Assembly (NCBI GenBank): GCA_016650355.1
Contig: JAENVX010000426.1
Coordinates: 1-8,718 of the forward strand
DNA: 8,718 bases
Reading direction: 5' to 3'
DNA from: Bacteroidia bacterium
GTDB taxonomy: Bacteria; Bacteroidota; Bacteroidia; Cytophagales; Cyclobacteriaceae
In this document: piece after piece, positions 1 through 6,962 of the stretch
Layout of the letters: the number at the start of each line of letters is the position of its first letter
How positions within the stretch are numbered: the first letter of the stretch is position 1
The notes under the pieces: model-generated
Databases searched by the model: none
What the model saw: only the letters and a program-made list of their open reading frames with translations
What the model was told of the DNA's origin: nothing
Program-made: the position numbers and the translations under genes

Positions 1-911
1 ATCAAACTCTTATCGTAATTCTCAAAATGGCAGTGAATCTCAATACTTCTTTCAGCGGAAAGGTTTTTACCAATTAATATAATTTCACGCTCATGCTTTT
101 TACCAGGCTGGTTGTTGGTGTAGGCAATTACTTTTTGTCCGATAGAAATTTTCTCCAGGTCTTTTTCAAAGATAGTGAGGGCTAAGTGTATGTCTGCCGG
201 GTTGATTAATTCAAAAAGAACTTCACTGGGTTGAGTGTACTTGCCAATGTTTACATTGACATGAGAGACATATCCATTAATAGGAGAGTAGATATTTATG
301 CTTTTAGAAATGTTATTTTCAGTCAACTCATCTGGATTGATACCAATGAGCTTTAACCTTTCGCCAAGGGATTTTACGTTAATTTTTTCTGTGGCATACT
401 CCGCTTCCGTTTGTTGGAATACTTTATCACTGCTGGCCTTACTTTGATTGAGTTCTTTCTGGCGCTGAAATTCGCTGGCTGTAAGGTTTAAGCGTGTTTT
501 GGCATTTAAAAAGTCCTGCTGTAATTGAATATATTGCTGATCTTCAATGACAGCAATGACTTCACCTTTGTTAAGGTGCATCCCCGGAAGCAGTTGTGTG
601 TGCCGTAGGTAGCCACCCATAGGAACGCTGATAGAAACCATATTTTGTGGAGGAACATCTATTCGACCATTTACCTTGAGCACGGATGAAATTGTTTTTT
701 GTGAAATTTTGCCAACAAGGATATTTGCATTTTTATACTGAGCGTCTGTAAGTGTGACGGAGTTTTCCGTTGCAGGCAGATCAGTAGTTATAGGTCCATC
801 ATTTTTAGACGAGCACGAGGAGAGCGATGACATGATACTAGTAATGAAAGCTGATATCAACAAGCTATGAAGTTGTTGAAAAGTTTGTGTAGCAAAAAAA
901 TATTTTTTCAT
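1..911 (-). CDS. RND efflux periplasmic adaptor (CusB/CzcB-type membrane fusion lipoprotein), 3' end outside window
   Basis: This is the periplasmic adaptor that would connect the inner-membrane RND pump to the outer-membrane channel. The 303 visible codons start at ATG 911 and run off the left edge, so the C-terminal part is missing. The N terminus (MKKYFF...) leads through a hydrophobic stretch to a lipobox LSSC with Cys33, so the mature protein should be lipid-anchored. The two halves of the lipoyl-like domain are visible around residues 88-125 (VPMGG, LLPGMHLNKGEVIAVIED) and 205-240 (YSPINGYV, NIGKYTQPSEVLFEL). They flank a Gln/Lys-rich alpha-hairpin at about 126-190. The beta-barrel begins near 241 (IHLALTIFEKDLEKISIGQ). 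No Met-rich or His-rich N-terminal metal site is seen. It begins 20 bases after the pump stop codon, so the two are almost certainly co-transcribed. The family is secure; the exact metal is not. Confidence 0.92.
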   Translation of the reverse strand, partial: MKKYFFATQTFQQLHSLLISAFITSIMSSLSSCSSKNDGPITTDLPATENSVTLTDAQYKNANILVGKISQKTISSVLKVNGRIDVPPQNMVSISVPMGGYLRHTQLLPGMHLNKGEVIAVIEDQQYIQLQQDFLNAKTRLNLTASEFQRQKELNQSKASSDKVFQQTEAEYATEKINVKSLGERLKLIGINPDELTENNISKSINIYSPINGYVSHVNVNIGKYTQPSEVLFELINPADIHLALTIFEKDLEKISIGQKVIAYTNNQPGKKHEREIILIGKNLSAERSIEIHCHFENYDKSL

Positions 912-931
912 GGTTCTTTTTGTTGATCGGT

Positions 932-3900
932 CTATTTACTATTGAAGTAGTTGAGTTGAATAATACTTTCGTTTAGATTGTTCTGGACATTCAGGTACTC
1001 AGTTCGAATAGAGATTGCTTGATTGGTTAGCATCACCCACTCGAGGTAATTTATTCCACCATTGGCGAATTGCACATTGGCCGTGTTTACAATTAACGTT
1101 GCGTTTTTCAAGCCGGTTTGCTCATAGTATTGGATAGACTTTAACAAGTTTTCAAATTGACTATGAGCCTTTTTGTACTCCACATCAAAATGTTGTATAC
1201 CCGACCTATAGTTGGCTTCTCTTATTTTTTCATGCGATCTGGCCGCATTGATTTTTGCTTTTCGGGATCCATAGAATATTGGCAATCCAATTCCAACTTG
1301 TGCTGACTGAAAACGGGATGATCCATCGTATGTGACGTTGTCGGACCCTGTACCACGCATCGACATATTGTTATAGGTAAACATTAGATCAGGATGTAGC
1401 ATTGCTGTTTCCAATTGTGTCTTTTTTAAAGCAACCAGTTGATGTTGGCGCAGTAGCTTAATGCTAGGATGACTATCGGCAGTTGTGGTATCCATTATTT
1501 CAAGCCGGCTCATCATAAAATCATCTTCTGGCACATAAATAACATCCGTGTTTAATAAAAGCTGAAATTGCAACCGCAGCAAGTCTAAATCTACATTTAG
1601 TTGATTGAGCTGAATTGTTATTTGCCCGAGTTGTGCTTGCGCAGTTGTTTTTTCAAGCACATTGCTTTCACCAGCTGCAAGGCGCAAATTGGCCTTCAGT
1701 AAAAATTCTGAGTATAAGCTGTCATTCTGTTGTAGCAGCTTACGCTTCTCTTGTAGATAGATCAACGCATTAAATACTTGAGACACTTGTCTTTTTAACT
1801 CAAGTTCTTTGACCGCTACGTTTAATACTTCACTTCTCCACTCTTCTTTTAGAACAGACTTTTGATTTTTGTAAACAGTAGGAAAACTCAGGGTTTGATT
1901 AATGGCAAAACGATTGTCAGAAAAACTGCTGTTAATTTGTCCGTATTCACCTACAAAATTTGTTAGCGTAGGATTTATAGCGGTTTTGATTAGCTGCTTT
2001 TGATATTCAGCTTTCAATCGTTCATTCTTTACAAGTAGGTTATTGGCAAGTGCCATATCGATTGCTTGTTTTAATGAAATTGGTGTTTGGGCTTCAACAC
2101 ATTGAGCAGACAAAAACAAAACAAGAAGTACCATGGATATTCCTTTTAGCGTTTTGCTTTTTACAATGTTTCCAATTCCAGATTCGAAAAGAATATATAA
2201 CACCGGGAGAACAAACAAGGTTAACAACGTAGCGATTAATAGCCCACCGATTACCACTGTAGCGAGTGGGCGTTGAACTTCAGCGCCAGAACCGTTGCTA
2301 AGTGCCATAGGGAGAAAGCCTAGTGATGCCACTAGTGCGGTCATAAGCACTGGGCGTAGTCGAATCTTTGTTCCTCGTATCACAATATCCCTTAGGTCAT
2401 GGTTGCCTTCGGCTTTCAATCGATTAAACTCAGCGACTAATACAATACCATTTAGTACGGCTACACCAAACAATGCAATAAAACCAACACCTGCACTGAT
2501 GCTGAATGGTAAGCCTCTGACGGCTAGCGCAAAAATGCCACCAATGGCGGAGAGTGGTATAGCAGAGTAAATGAGTAACCCGTGTTTTACTGAATTGAAC
2601 GCAAAGTAAAGCATCAAAAATATCAGTAATAACGAAACGGGTACCGCAATACTCAATCGTTGTTTAGCAGCATTAAGATTTTCAAACGAGCCTCCATAGG
2701 TTGCGTAATACCCTGCGGGAAATTTAATTTGAGCCTCAACTTTTTTCTGTAGTTCTCTCACAATGGTCTGTACATCGCGACCACGCACATTGAAGGCAGT
2801 TATTATTCTGCGTTTGGCATCTTCGCGCTGTATTTGATTAGGACCCTCTATTATTTGAACATCGGCAAGGAGATTCAATGGAATCTGCTCACCATGGGGT
2901 GAAGGGATGAGCAGGTTTTGAACATCCTTGATGCTTTTGCGCTGCTCACTCGCCATACGAACGACCAGGTCGAATCTTCTCTCGTTTTCAAATACTAAGC
3001 CAGTGCTTTGTCCTGCAAAAGCCGTATTTACAATTCTGTTGATGTCTGAAATAGTCATGGCATATTGCGCTATGGCAGCGCGGTTATAGTTAATTACAAT
3101 TTGAGGCATACCACCAACGGCTTCCACGTATAAGTCTGTGCTGCCTTCTACTGTGTTAATAATGTTTCCTAATTTATTAGCATAAAATGAAAGCGTGTCG
3201 AGATTTTCTCCGAAAATTTTACACACAACATCTTGCCTCGCTCCTGTCATCAATTCATTGAATCGCATTTGTACAGGATATTGAAATCCATAGGTGACTC
3301 CAGGCAAGACCTCTAATGCCTTGGCCATTTTCTCGGCCAATTCATCGAATGAAGTAGCAGATGTCCACTCACTTTTGTCTTTTAATATAATCATCATGTC
3401 GCTTGCTTCAATAGGCATGGGGTCAGTGGGAACCTCTCCACTACCGGTTTTGCCTACCACCTTTATTACCTCTGGAAAATTCTCAAGCAATATTTTCTCT
3501 CCTTTTAGTGTTGCCTCCACTGAAACATTAAGGTTGCTTCCAGTCAGCACCCTGGTATCGACCGCAAAGTCCCCTTCTTCCAGGGCAGGAATAAATTCGC
3601 CACCCAAAAACGAAAGTGTAATCAACGCTGCCGCAAACAACCCAAGCACAAACAAGACAACAGTTTTTGGAATGCCCAATATCTTTTCTAAAGCGGATTG
3701 ATAAGCACGTTCAATTTTTTCCATCATTGTGTCCGAAATGTTTTTGGTGTGTTTGATTTTTTTACTCAGAAAAACAGAGCTCATCATAGGTATATAGGTG
3801 AGGGAAAGAATGAATGCACCCAATAAAGCGAAAGCTACAGTTTGGGCCATTGGCTTAAACATTTTGCCTTCAATTCCCTGAAGACTGAGTATGGGTAGGT

Positions 3901-5287
3901 AAACAATTAGAATAATAATCTGCCCGAATACAGCACTGTTCATCATCTTGCCAGCAGAATGTTTTACCTCATTGTCCATTTCTGACTGACTGAGTGAATT
4001 AATTGTGATGAATCTTCTTGAGTGCGCCAGTTGGTGCATCACCGCCTCCACAATTATTACTGCACCATCCACAATCAATCCAAAATCTAAAGCACCAAGA
4101 CTCATTAAATTTCCGCTCACCCCAAATAGGTTCATCATGATCACTGCGAAAAGCATGGAGAGGGGAATGACCGAGGCAACTAAAAGGCCGGCTCTGAAAT
4201 TTCCAAGAAATAGCACCAGTACAAATACTACAATAAGGGCACCTTCCATCAAGTTTGTAGTGACAGTATGGATGGCACTATTCACCATTTTGGTTCTGTC
4301 GAGGAAAGCTTCAATCTCAACTCCCTCGGGTAATATCTTTTTTATCTGATCTATCCTTTCTTTAACATCCTTAATTACTTTGTTGCTGTTTGCTCCTTTG
4401 AGCATCATTACAATTGCACCAGCTACTTCACCCTCACCATTATAGGTCATGGCACCATAGCGAATTGCACTACCAAATCTCACTTCAGCTACATCTTTAA
4501 TAAATAATGGCGTTCCGTTCTCCGTATGTTTAACGGCTATCCCGGCAATATCAGAAAGACTACCGATCAGGCCTTCACTTCGTATATATAAAACAGTGGA
4601 TTGCTTTTCGATGTAAGCCCCTCCTGTATTCTGATTGTTATTTTCAAGTGCACTGAAAACGTTGTTAACGGTTAATCCATAAGATTTTAATTTGTTTGGA
4701 TCAATCGCTATTTCATATTGCTTCACCTTGCCCCCAAAACTGCTAACATCGGCTACACCCTGAACACCTAAGAGTTGCCTTCTTATAATCCAATCTTGAA
4801 TGGTGCGTAACTCTGTAATGTCAAACTGACTTTCATAACCTTTTTTAGCCTTTACAACATACTGATAGATTTCACCCAGACCCGTTGTAACAGGCGCCAG
4901 TACGGGAACACCCAAGCCCTTTGGAATTTGATCTTTTACAATTTGCAGTCTTTCAGCAACTTGTTGGCGTGCCCAATACACATCAGTATCATCATCAAAT
5001 ACTATTGTCACCAGCGACAATCCGAATCGGGAAAAACTTCTGAGCTCAATAAGACCAGGAATGTTGCTATTAACCAGCTCAATAGGAAAAGTAATAAGAC
5101 GTTCAATATCAGCGGCCCCAAGTGAGGGCACTGACGTTATTACCTGTACCTGATTATTGGTAATGTCGGGCACAGCGTCAATGGGTAGCTGAGTAAATGA
5201 ATAACTGCCCCAAAGGATTAAGGCTACTACAAATAGCCCAATGATAAATTTATTATGTATCGAAAATCGAATGATGGAATTCAGCAT
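932..5287 (-). CDS. CzcA/CusA-family heavy-metal RND transporter fused to a TolC-like outer-membrane efflux protein
   Basis: A proton-driven heavy-metal exporter fused in frame to its own outer-membrane channel. Residues 1-1040 form a full HME-type RND protein: TM1 about 12-32, a periplasmic porter domain to about 338, TM2-6 about 340-507, TM7 about 541-561, a second periplasmic domain to about 872, and TM8-12 about 875-1034. The TM4 motif DFGLIVDGAVIIVEA carries D401, D407 and E414, matching the proton-relay acids of CzcA (D402, D408, E415). LPIDAVPDIT (34-43) and ELMTGARQD (678-686) are family hallmarks. By remembered alignment, the three methionines that bind Cu(I)/Ag(I) in E. coli CusA (M573, M623, M672) are replaced by non-Met residues, which favours divalent ions. 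Residues about 1068-1451 are a complete two-repeat OEP/TolC domain (SLKQAIDMALANN; GIGLPIFYGSRKAKI). A signal-peptide-like segment joins the parts. Usual lone CzcA/CusA proteins are about 1040 residues. Such fusions occur in Bacteroidota, and the frame is intact throughout. The ATG at 5287 is the natural start because it begins directly at the conserved N terminus. The metal substrate is inferred. Confidence 0.95.
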   Translation of the reverse strand: MLNSIIRFSIHNKFIIGLFVVALILWGSYSFTQLPIDAVPDITNNQVQVITSVPSLGAADIERLITFPIELVNSNIPGLIELRSFSRFGLSLVTIVFDDDTDVYWARQQVAERLQIVKDQIPKGLGVPVLAPVTTGLGEIYQYVVKAKKGYESQFDITELRTIQDWIIRRQLLGVQGVADVSSFGGKVKQYEIAIDPNKLKSYGLTVNNVFSALENNNQNTGGAYIEKQSTVLYIRSEGLIGSLSDIAGIAVKHTENGTPLFIKDVAEVRFGSAIRYGAMTYNGEGEVAGAIVMMLKGANSNKVIKDVKERIDQIKKILPEGVEIEAFLDRTKMVNSAIHTVTTNLMEGALIVVFVLVLFLGNFRAGLLVASVIPLSMLFAVIMMNLFGVSGNLMSLGALDFGLIVDGAVIIVEAVMHQLAHSRRFITINSLSQSEMDNEVKHSAGKMMNSAVFGQIIILIVYLPILSLQGIEGKMFKPMAQTVAFALLGAFILSLTYIPMMSSVFLSKKIKHTKNISDTMMEKIERAYQSALEKILGIPKTVVLFVLGLFAAALITLSFLGGEFIPALEEGDFAVDTRVLTGSNLNVSVEATLKGEKILLENFPEVIKVVGKTGSGEVPTDPMPIEASDMMIILKDKSEWTSATSFDELAEKMAKALEVLPGVTYGFQYPVQMRFNELMTGARQDVVCKIFGENLDTLSFYANKLGNIINTVEGSTDLYVEAVGGMPQIVINYNRAAIAQYAMTISDINRIVNTAFAGQSTGLVFENERRFDLVVRMASEQRKSIKDVQNLLIPSPHGEQIPLNLLADVQIIEGPNQIQREDAKRRIITAFNVRGRDVQTIVRELQKKVEAQIKFPAGYYATYGGSFENLNAAKQRLSIAVPVSLLLIFLMLYFAFNSVKHGLLIYSAIPLSAIGGIFALAVRGLPFSISAGVGFIALFGVAVLNGIVLVAEFNRLKAEGNHDLRDIVIRGTKIRLRPVLMTALVASLGFLPMALSNGSGAEVQRPLATVVIGGLLIATLLTLFVLPVLYILFESGIGNIVKSKTLKGISMVLLVLFLSAQCVEAQTPISLKQAIDMALANNLLVKNERLKAEYQKQLIKTAINPTLTNFVGEYGQINSSFSDNRFAINQTLSFPTVYKNQKSVLKEEWRSEVLNVAVKELELKRQVSQVFNALIYLQEKRKLLQQNDSLYSEFLLKANLRLAAGESNVLEKTTAQAQLGQITIQLNQLNVDLDLLRLQFQLLLNTDVIYVPEDDFMMSRLEIMDTTTADSHPSIKLLRQHQLVALKKTQLETAMLHPDLMFTYNNMSMRGTGSDNVTYDGSSRFQSAQVGIGLPIFYGSRKAKINAARSHEKIREANYRSGIQHFDVEYKKAHSQFENLLKSIQYYEQTGLKNATLIVNTANVQFANGGINYLEWVMLTNQAISIRTEYLNVQNNLNESIIQLNYFNSK
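2087..2146 (-). other. Internal signal-peptide-like segment at the RND/TolC junction (residues 1048-1067)
   Basis: After TM12 of the pump domain come basic residues (K1043, K1045, K1048), a hydrophobic run (MVLLVLFLSAQ, 1052-1062) and a VEAQ sequence before the first OEP helix. This is the n-, h- and c-region order of a Sec signal peptide, with a possible signal peptidase I site after VEA or VEAQ. RND proteins of this family end in the cytoplasm, so one extra membrane-crossing segment is needed to place the TolC part in the periplasm. The segment could be retained as TM13 or cleaved to release a free outer-membrane protein. M1052 (ATG at 2134) could also serve as an internal start, but the hydrophobic leader would then lack its basic residues. 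Sequence order is observed; cleavage is inferred. Confidence 0.65.
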
Positions 5288-5344
5288 AGTCTTGTAGGTA
5301 CGACAGCAAGAAAAAACCCACTGTAATTAAAAAATTAGTTAAGG

Positions 5345-5366
5345 CCTCTGCTTAAGAAGCAGGCGG
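5345..5366 (-). promoter_or_regulatory. Hairpin in the leader before the RND gene, possible attenuator or operator
   Basis: The 128-base gap between the small exported protein and the pump gene (5288-5416, with no ORF of note) contains a perfect 6-base inverted repeat with a 3-base loop, CTGCTT-AAG-AAGCAG, at 5348-5362. Two more C-G pairs are possible if one base bulges. On the coding (minus) strand a run of six T lies at 5334-5329, about ten bases after the stem. The stem is short and the T run is distant, so this is a weak terminator at best. It could reduce read-through between the two genes, act as a dyad operator for a metal regulator, or mean nothing. No regulator gene lies in the window. 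Confidence 0.3.
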
Positions 5367-5416
5367 TCTGTAGCCCCCAATTCTTAGACGCGAGGCAATC
5401 CTCTAGAGCAAGAGAA

Positions 5417-5788
5417 CTAGAGTTTTGGAGGCTGAAAGATATCGCCAGCAAGAAGTTTTGGCTCGTGAAGTAAATAAAAGGAAGTGTGTATGATGGAAGT
5501 CTTTTCCAAAAGTTCTGTTAAAGTAATTTTCTGTGAAGGTAAACTCACTGTCTGAGCAGTAAGGGAATGATTGCAATCTTTAAATGGAAGGCTCATGTCC
5601 TGATCATCATGAGCAACATCTGTTTCATAGTGCATAACCAGAAACTGCCAGAAGGATAAATCATCAACTTTGCTTTTGTGTTCGGTGAAGTGTTCAATTA
5701 GCAACGGTAGGCGCAGCACTTCACTGAATTCCGTAAAGGAAACCAGGAAGGAAAAAAGTAGTCCAATTGCAACTAAGCGTTTCACCAT
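5417..5788 (-). CDS. Small exported His/Asp-rich protein of unknown function, linked to the metal pump
   Basis: A 123-residue protein with an N-terminal Sec signal or anchor (MVKRLVAIGLLFSFLVSF, 1-18), so it should be periplasmic or membrane-attached. No named domain is recognised. The body has seven histidines (H33, H37, H53, H60, H74, H101, H108), one cysteine (C72) and an acidic cluster (HDDQD, 60-64). Short motifs are LPLLIEHFTEHK (28-38 region), FLVMHY (49-54), LPFK (67-70) and a C-terminal IFQPPKL. From memory, similar small exported proteins with an EHF.EHK motif, a D-rich middle and LPFK occur beside CusA-type pumps in other Bacteroidota, but I know of no experimental role. The position directly before the pump and the metal-ligand-rich composition suggest a periplasmic metal-binding accessory; that is inference. 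ATG 5788 is chosen because it puts the basic residues and the hydrophobic core in signal-peptide order. Confidence 0.8.
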   Translation of the reverse strand: MVKRLVAIGLLFSFLVSFTEFSEVLRLPLLIEHFTEHKSKVDDLSFWQFLVMHYETDVAHDDQDMSLPFKDCNHSLTAQTVSLPSQKITLTELLEKTSIIHTSFYLLHEPKLLAGDIFQPPKL

Positions 5789-5792
5789 GATT

Positions 5793-5800
5793 CAAAGGTA
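5793..5800 (-). promoter_or_regulatory. Candidate Bacteroidota -7 promoter element (TACCTTTG)
   Basis: On the minus strand TACCTTTG matches the Bacteroidota sigma-ABfr -7 consensus TAnnTTTG at all six fixed bases. It sits only four bases before the ATG at 5788, so transcription would begin at or next to the start codon. A TTG that could serve as the -33 element lies 14 bases upstream, shorter than the usual spacing of about 19-20, which weakens the call. The whole 79-base spacer (5789-5867) shows no convincing terminator for the radical SAM gene, so read-through from that gene is also possible. Confidence 0.3.
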
Positions 5801-5867
5801 ATCACTCTCTTAGACAATCCACCACTTATTTGATGGCAATTGCTTTTCTGATTTTGAACTTGATCCT

Positions 5868-6926
5868 TCAAAACAAACTAAGGTTTCCTCCTTTTCTGAA
5901 CCTAGTCAGATCATACTCAGGCATTTGTTTGCCGATGAAATACTTCTTTTTTGAAGCGCGATATAGTTGGTGAATGGCATCGGCAACGTTCCCTTCACCA
6001 GACATGCGCCTTCCAAATTTAGAATCATTGAGTGTGCCAGCATGTAAAGAGGAAATTTGATTCCATACTTTTTCATATCGATCCGGAAAATTTTTGCGGA
6101 GCCAGTCTTCAAATATTTTTCCAACGGATCCATTTAGTCTTACCACGGTCATGCCAACATTCAAGGCACCATGCTCTGAGGCAGCTTTTAATATAGTTGG
6201 AATTTCATGATGATTTAATCCGGGAATGATGGGTGCGTTCATAACGCCTACAGGTATTCCAGCCTTCGAAAGTTCTTCTACTGTTTTTAATCGCTTTATT
6301 CCACTTGCCGTTCGCGGCTCCATAATGCGCCTCAGATTTTCATCCAGTGTTGTGATGGAAATATACACGTGCACAAGATTGTCTTTAGCAAGATCGGCTA
6401 GCAAATCTATATCACGTAGAATCAGACTGTTTTTAGTAATAAGGCCAACCGGATGACGGTAGTTTACCATTACCTTCAACATCTTTCGCGTGATTTCATG
6501 TTTTCTCTCCTGAGGTTGATAACAATCGGTGTTGCCACTGAGGGCTATGGGTACGGCATTCCAATTTTTGTTTAGCAGCTGTTGCTCCAACAAAGTGTCC
6601 GCATTTTTCTTTACTATAATTTTGCTTTCAAAATCAAGTCCTGCACTGAAGCCATAATATTCGTGCGTGTTACGCGCATAGCAATAGATACAACCGTGCT
6701 CACAGCCCTGGTAAGGGTTTGCCGAATACATCATACTTAAGTCGGGGCTGTCTACTTTGTTGACAATCTTTTTCGGACTTTCATAAAAAATTTGAGTGGT
6801 GGGTGATTCGAGCAGAGGTTCATCCAAACCCTCAATATGGTCGGTAACATAGTGTGCTTTTAAAAACTTGTTTTCTGATTTTATTTGGGCACCACGCCCT
6901 TTGAAATAATTCTTATCCACCAACAA
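5868..6926 (-). CDS. PA0069-family radical SAM protein
   Basis: A cytoplasmic 352-residue radical SAM enzyme of the PA0069 (Rv2578c-like) family, distantly related to spore photoproduct lyase; the reaction is unknown. The [4Fe-4S] cluster motif is CEHGCIYC, with C75, C79 and C82. Other family features are the N-terminal GRGAQ (10-14), MYSANPYQGCEHGC (66-79), SGNTDCYQPQE (130-140), LITKNSLILRD (162-172), EPRTASG (203-209) and APIIPGLN (231-238). Length is normal for the family and the reading frame is whole. No in-frame ATG exists upstream before a stop codon, so the start is one of TTG 6926, TTG 6923 or GTG 6920; the conserved N terminus (DKNYFKGRGAQ) fits any of them. It lies upstream of the pump genes on the same strand with a 79-base gap, and divergent from the PLP enzyme. 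No functional tie to either neighbour is evident. Confidence 0.9.
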   Translation of the reverse strand: MLVDKNYFKGRGAQIKSENKFLKAHYVTDHIEGLDEPLLESPTTQIFYESPKKIVNKVDSPDLSMMYSANPYQGCEHGCIYCYARNTHEYYGFSAGLDFESKIIVKKNADTLLEQQLLNKNWNAVPIALSGNTDCYQPQERKHEITRKMLKVMVNYRHPVGLITKNSLILRDIDLLADLAKDNLVHVYISITTLDENLRRIMEPRTASGIKRLKTVEELSKAGIPVGVMNAPIIPGLNHHEIPTILKAASEHGALNVGMTVVRLNGSVGKIFEDWLRKNFPDRYEKVWNQISSLHAGTLNDSKFGRRMSGEGNVADAIHQLYRASKKKYFIGKQMPEYDLTRFRKGGNLSLF

Positions 6927-6962
6927 TATTACTAAATAAATTAGTATTAATATTTAATAAGG
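6927..6962. promoter_or_regulatory. Very short AT-rich divergent spacer between the radical SAM and PLP-enzyme genes
   Basis: These 36 bases, only four of them G or C, separate two divergent genes and must hold or overlap the promoters for both. They contain an 8-base palindrome TATTAATA (6945-6952). No full TAnnTTTG element is seen in either direction, so the upstream elements of each promoter would lie inside the opposite coding region. An AAGG directly abuts the TTG start at 6963, which is too close to act as a normal ribosome-binding site. Confidence 0.35.

Noticed and set aside
2050..5125. Five plus-strand open frames (at 2050-2232, 2295-2570, 3294-3701, 4005-4349 and 4928-5125) opposite the RND gene
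   Set aside because: All lie antisense within the intact pump gene, show no recognisable domain, and have Ser/Thr/Pro-rich composition typical of antisense shadows.
5401..5408. Palindrome CTCTAGAG just after the small-protein gene
   Set aside because: Eight bases with no extension on either side and no T run; too short to call a terminator or operator.
5906..6456. Open frames at 5906-6133 (minus) and 6226-6456 (plus) inside the radical SAM gene
   Set aside because: They overlap well-conserved radical SAM coding sequence in other frames and carry no family motif.
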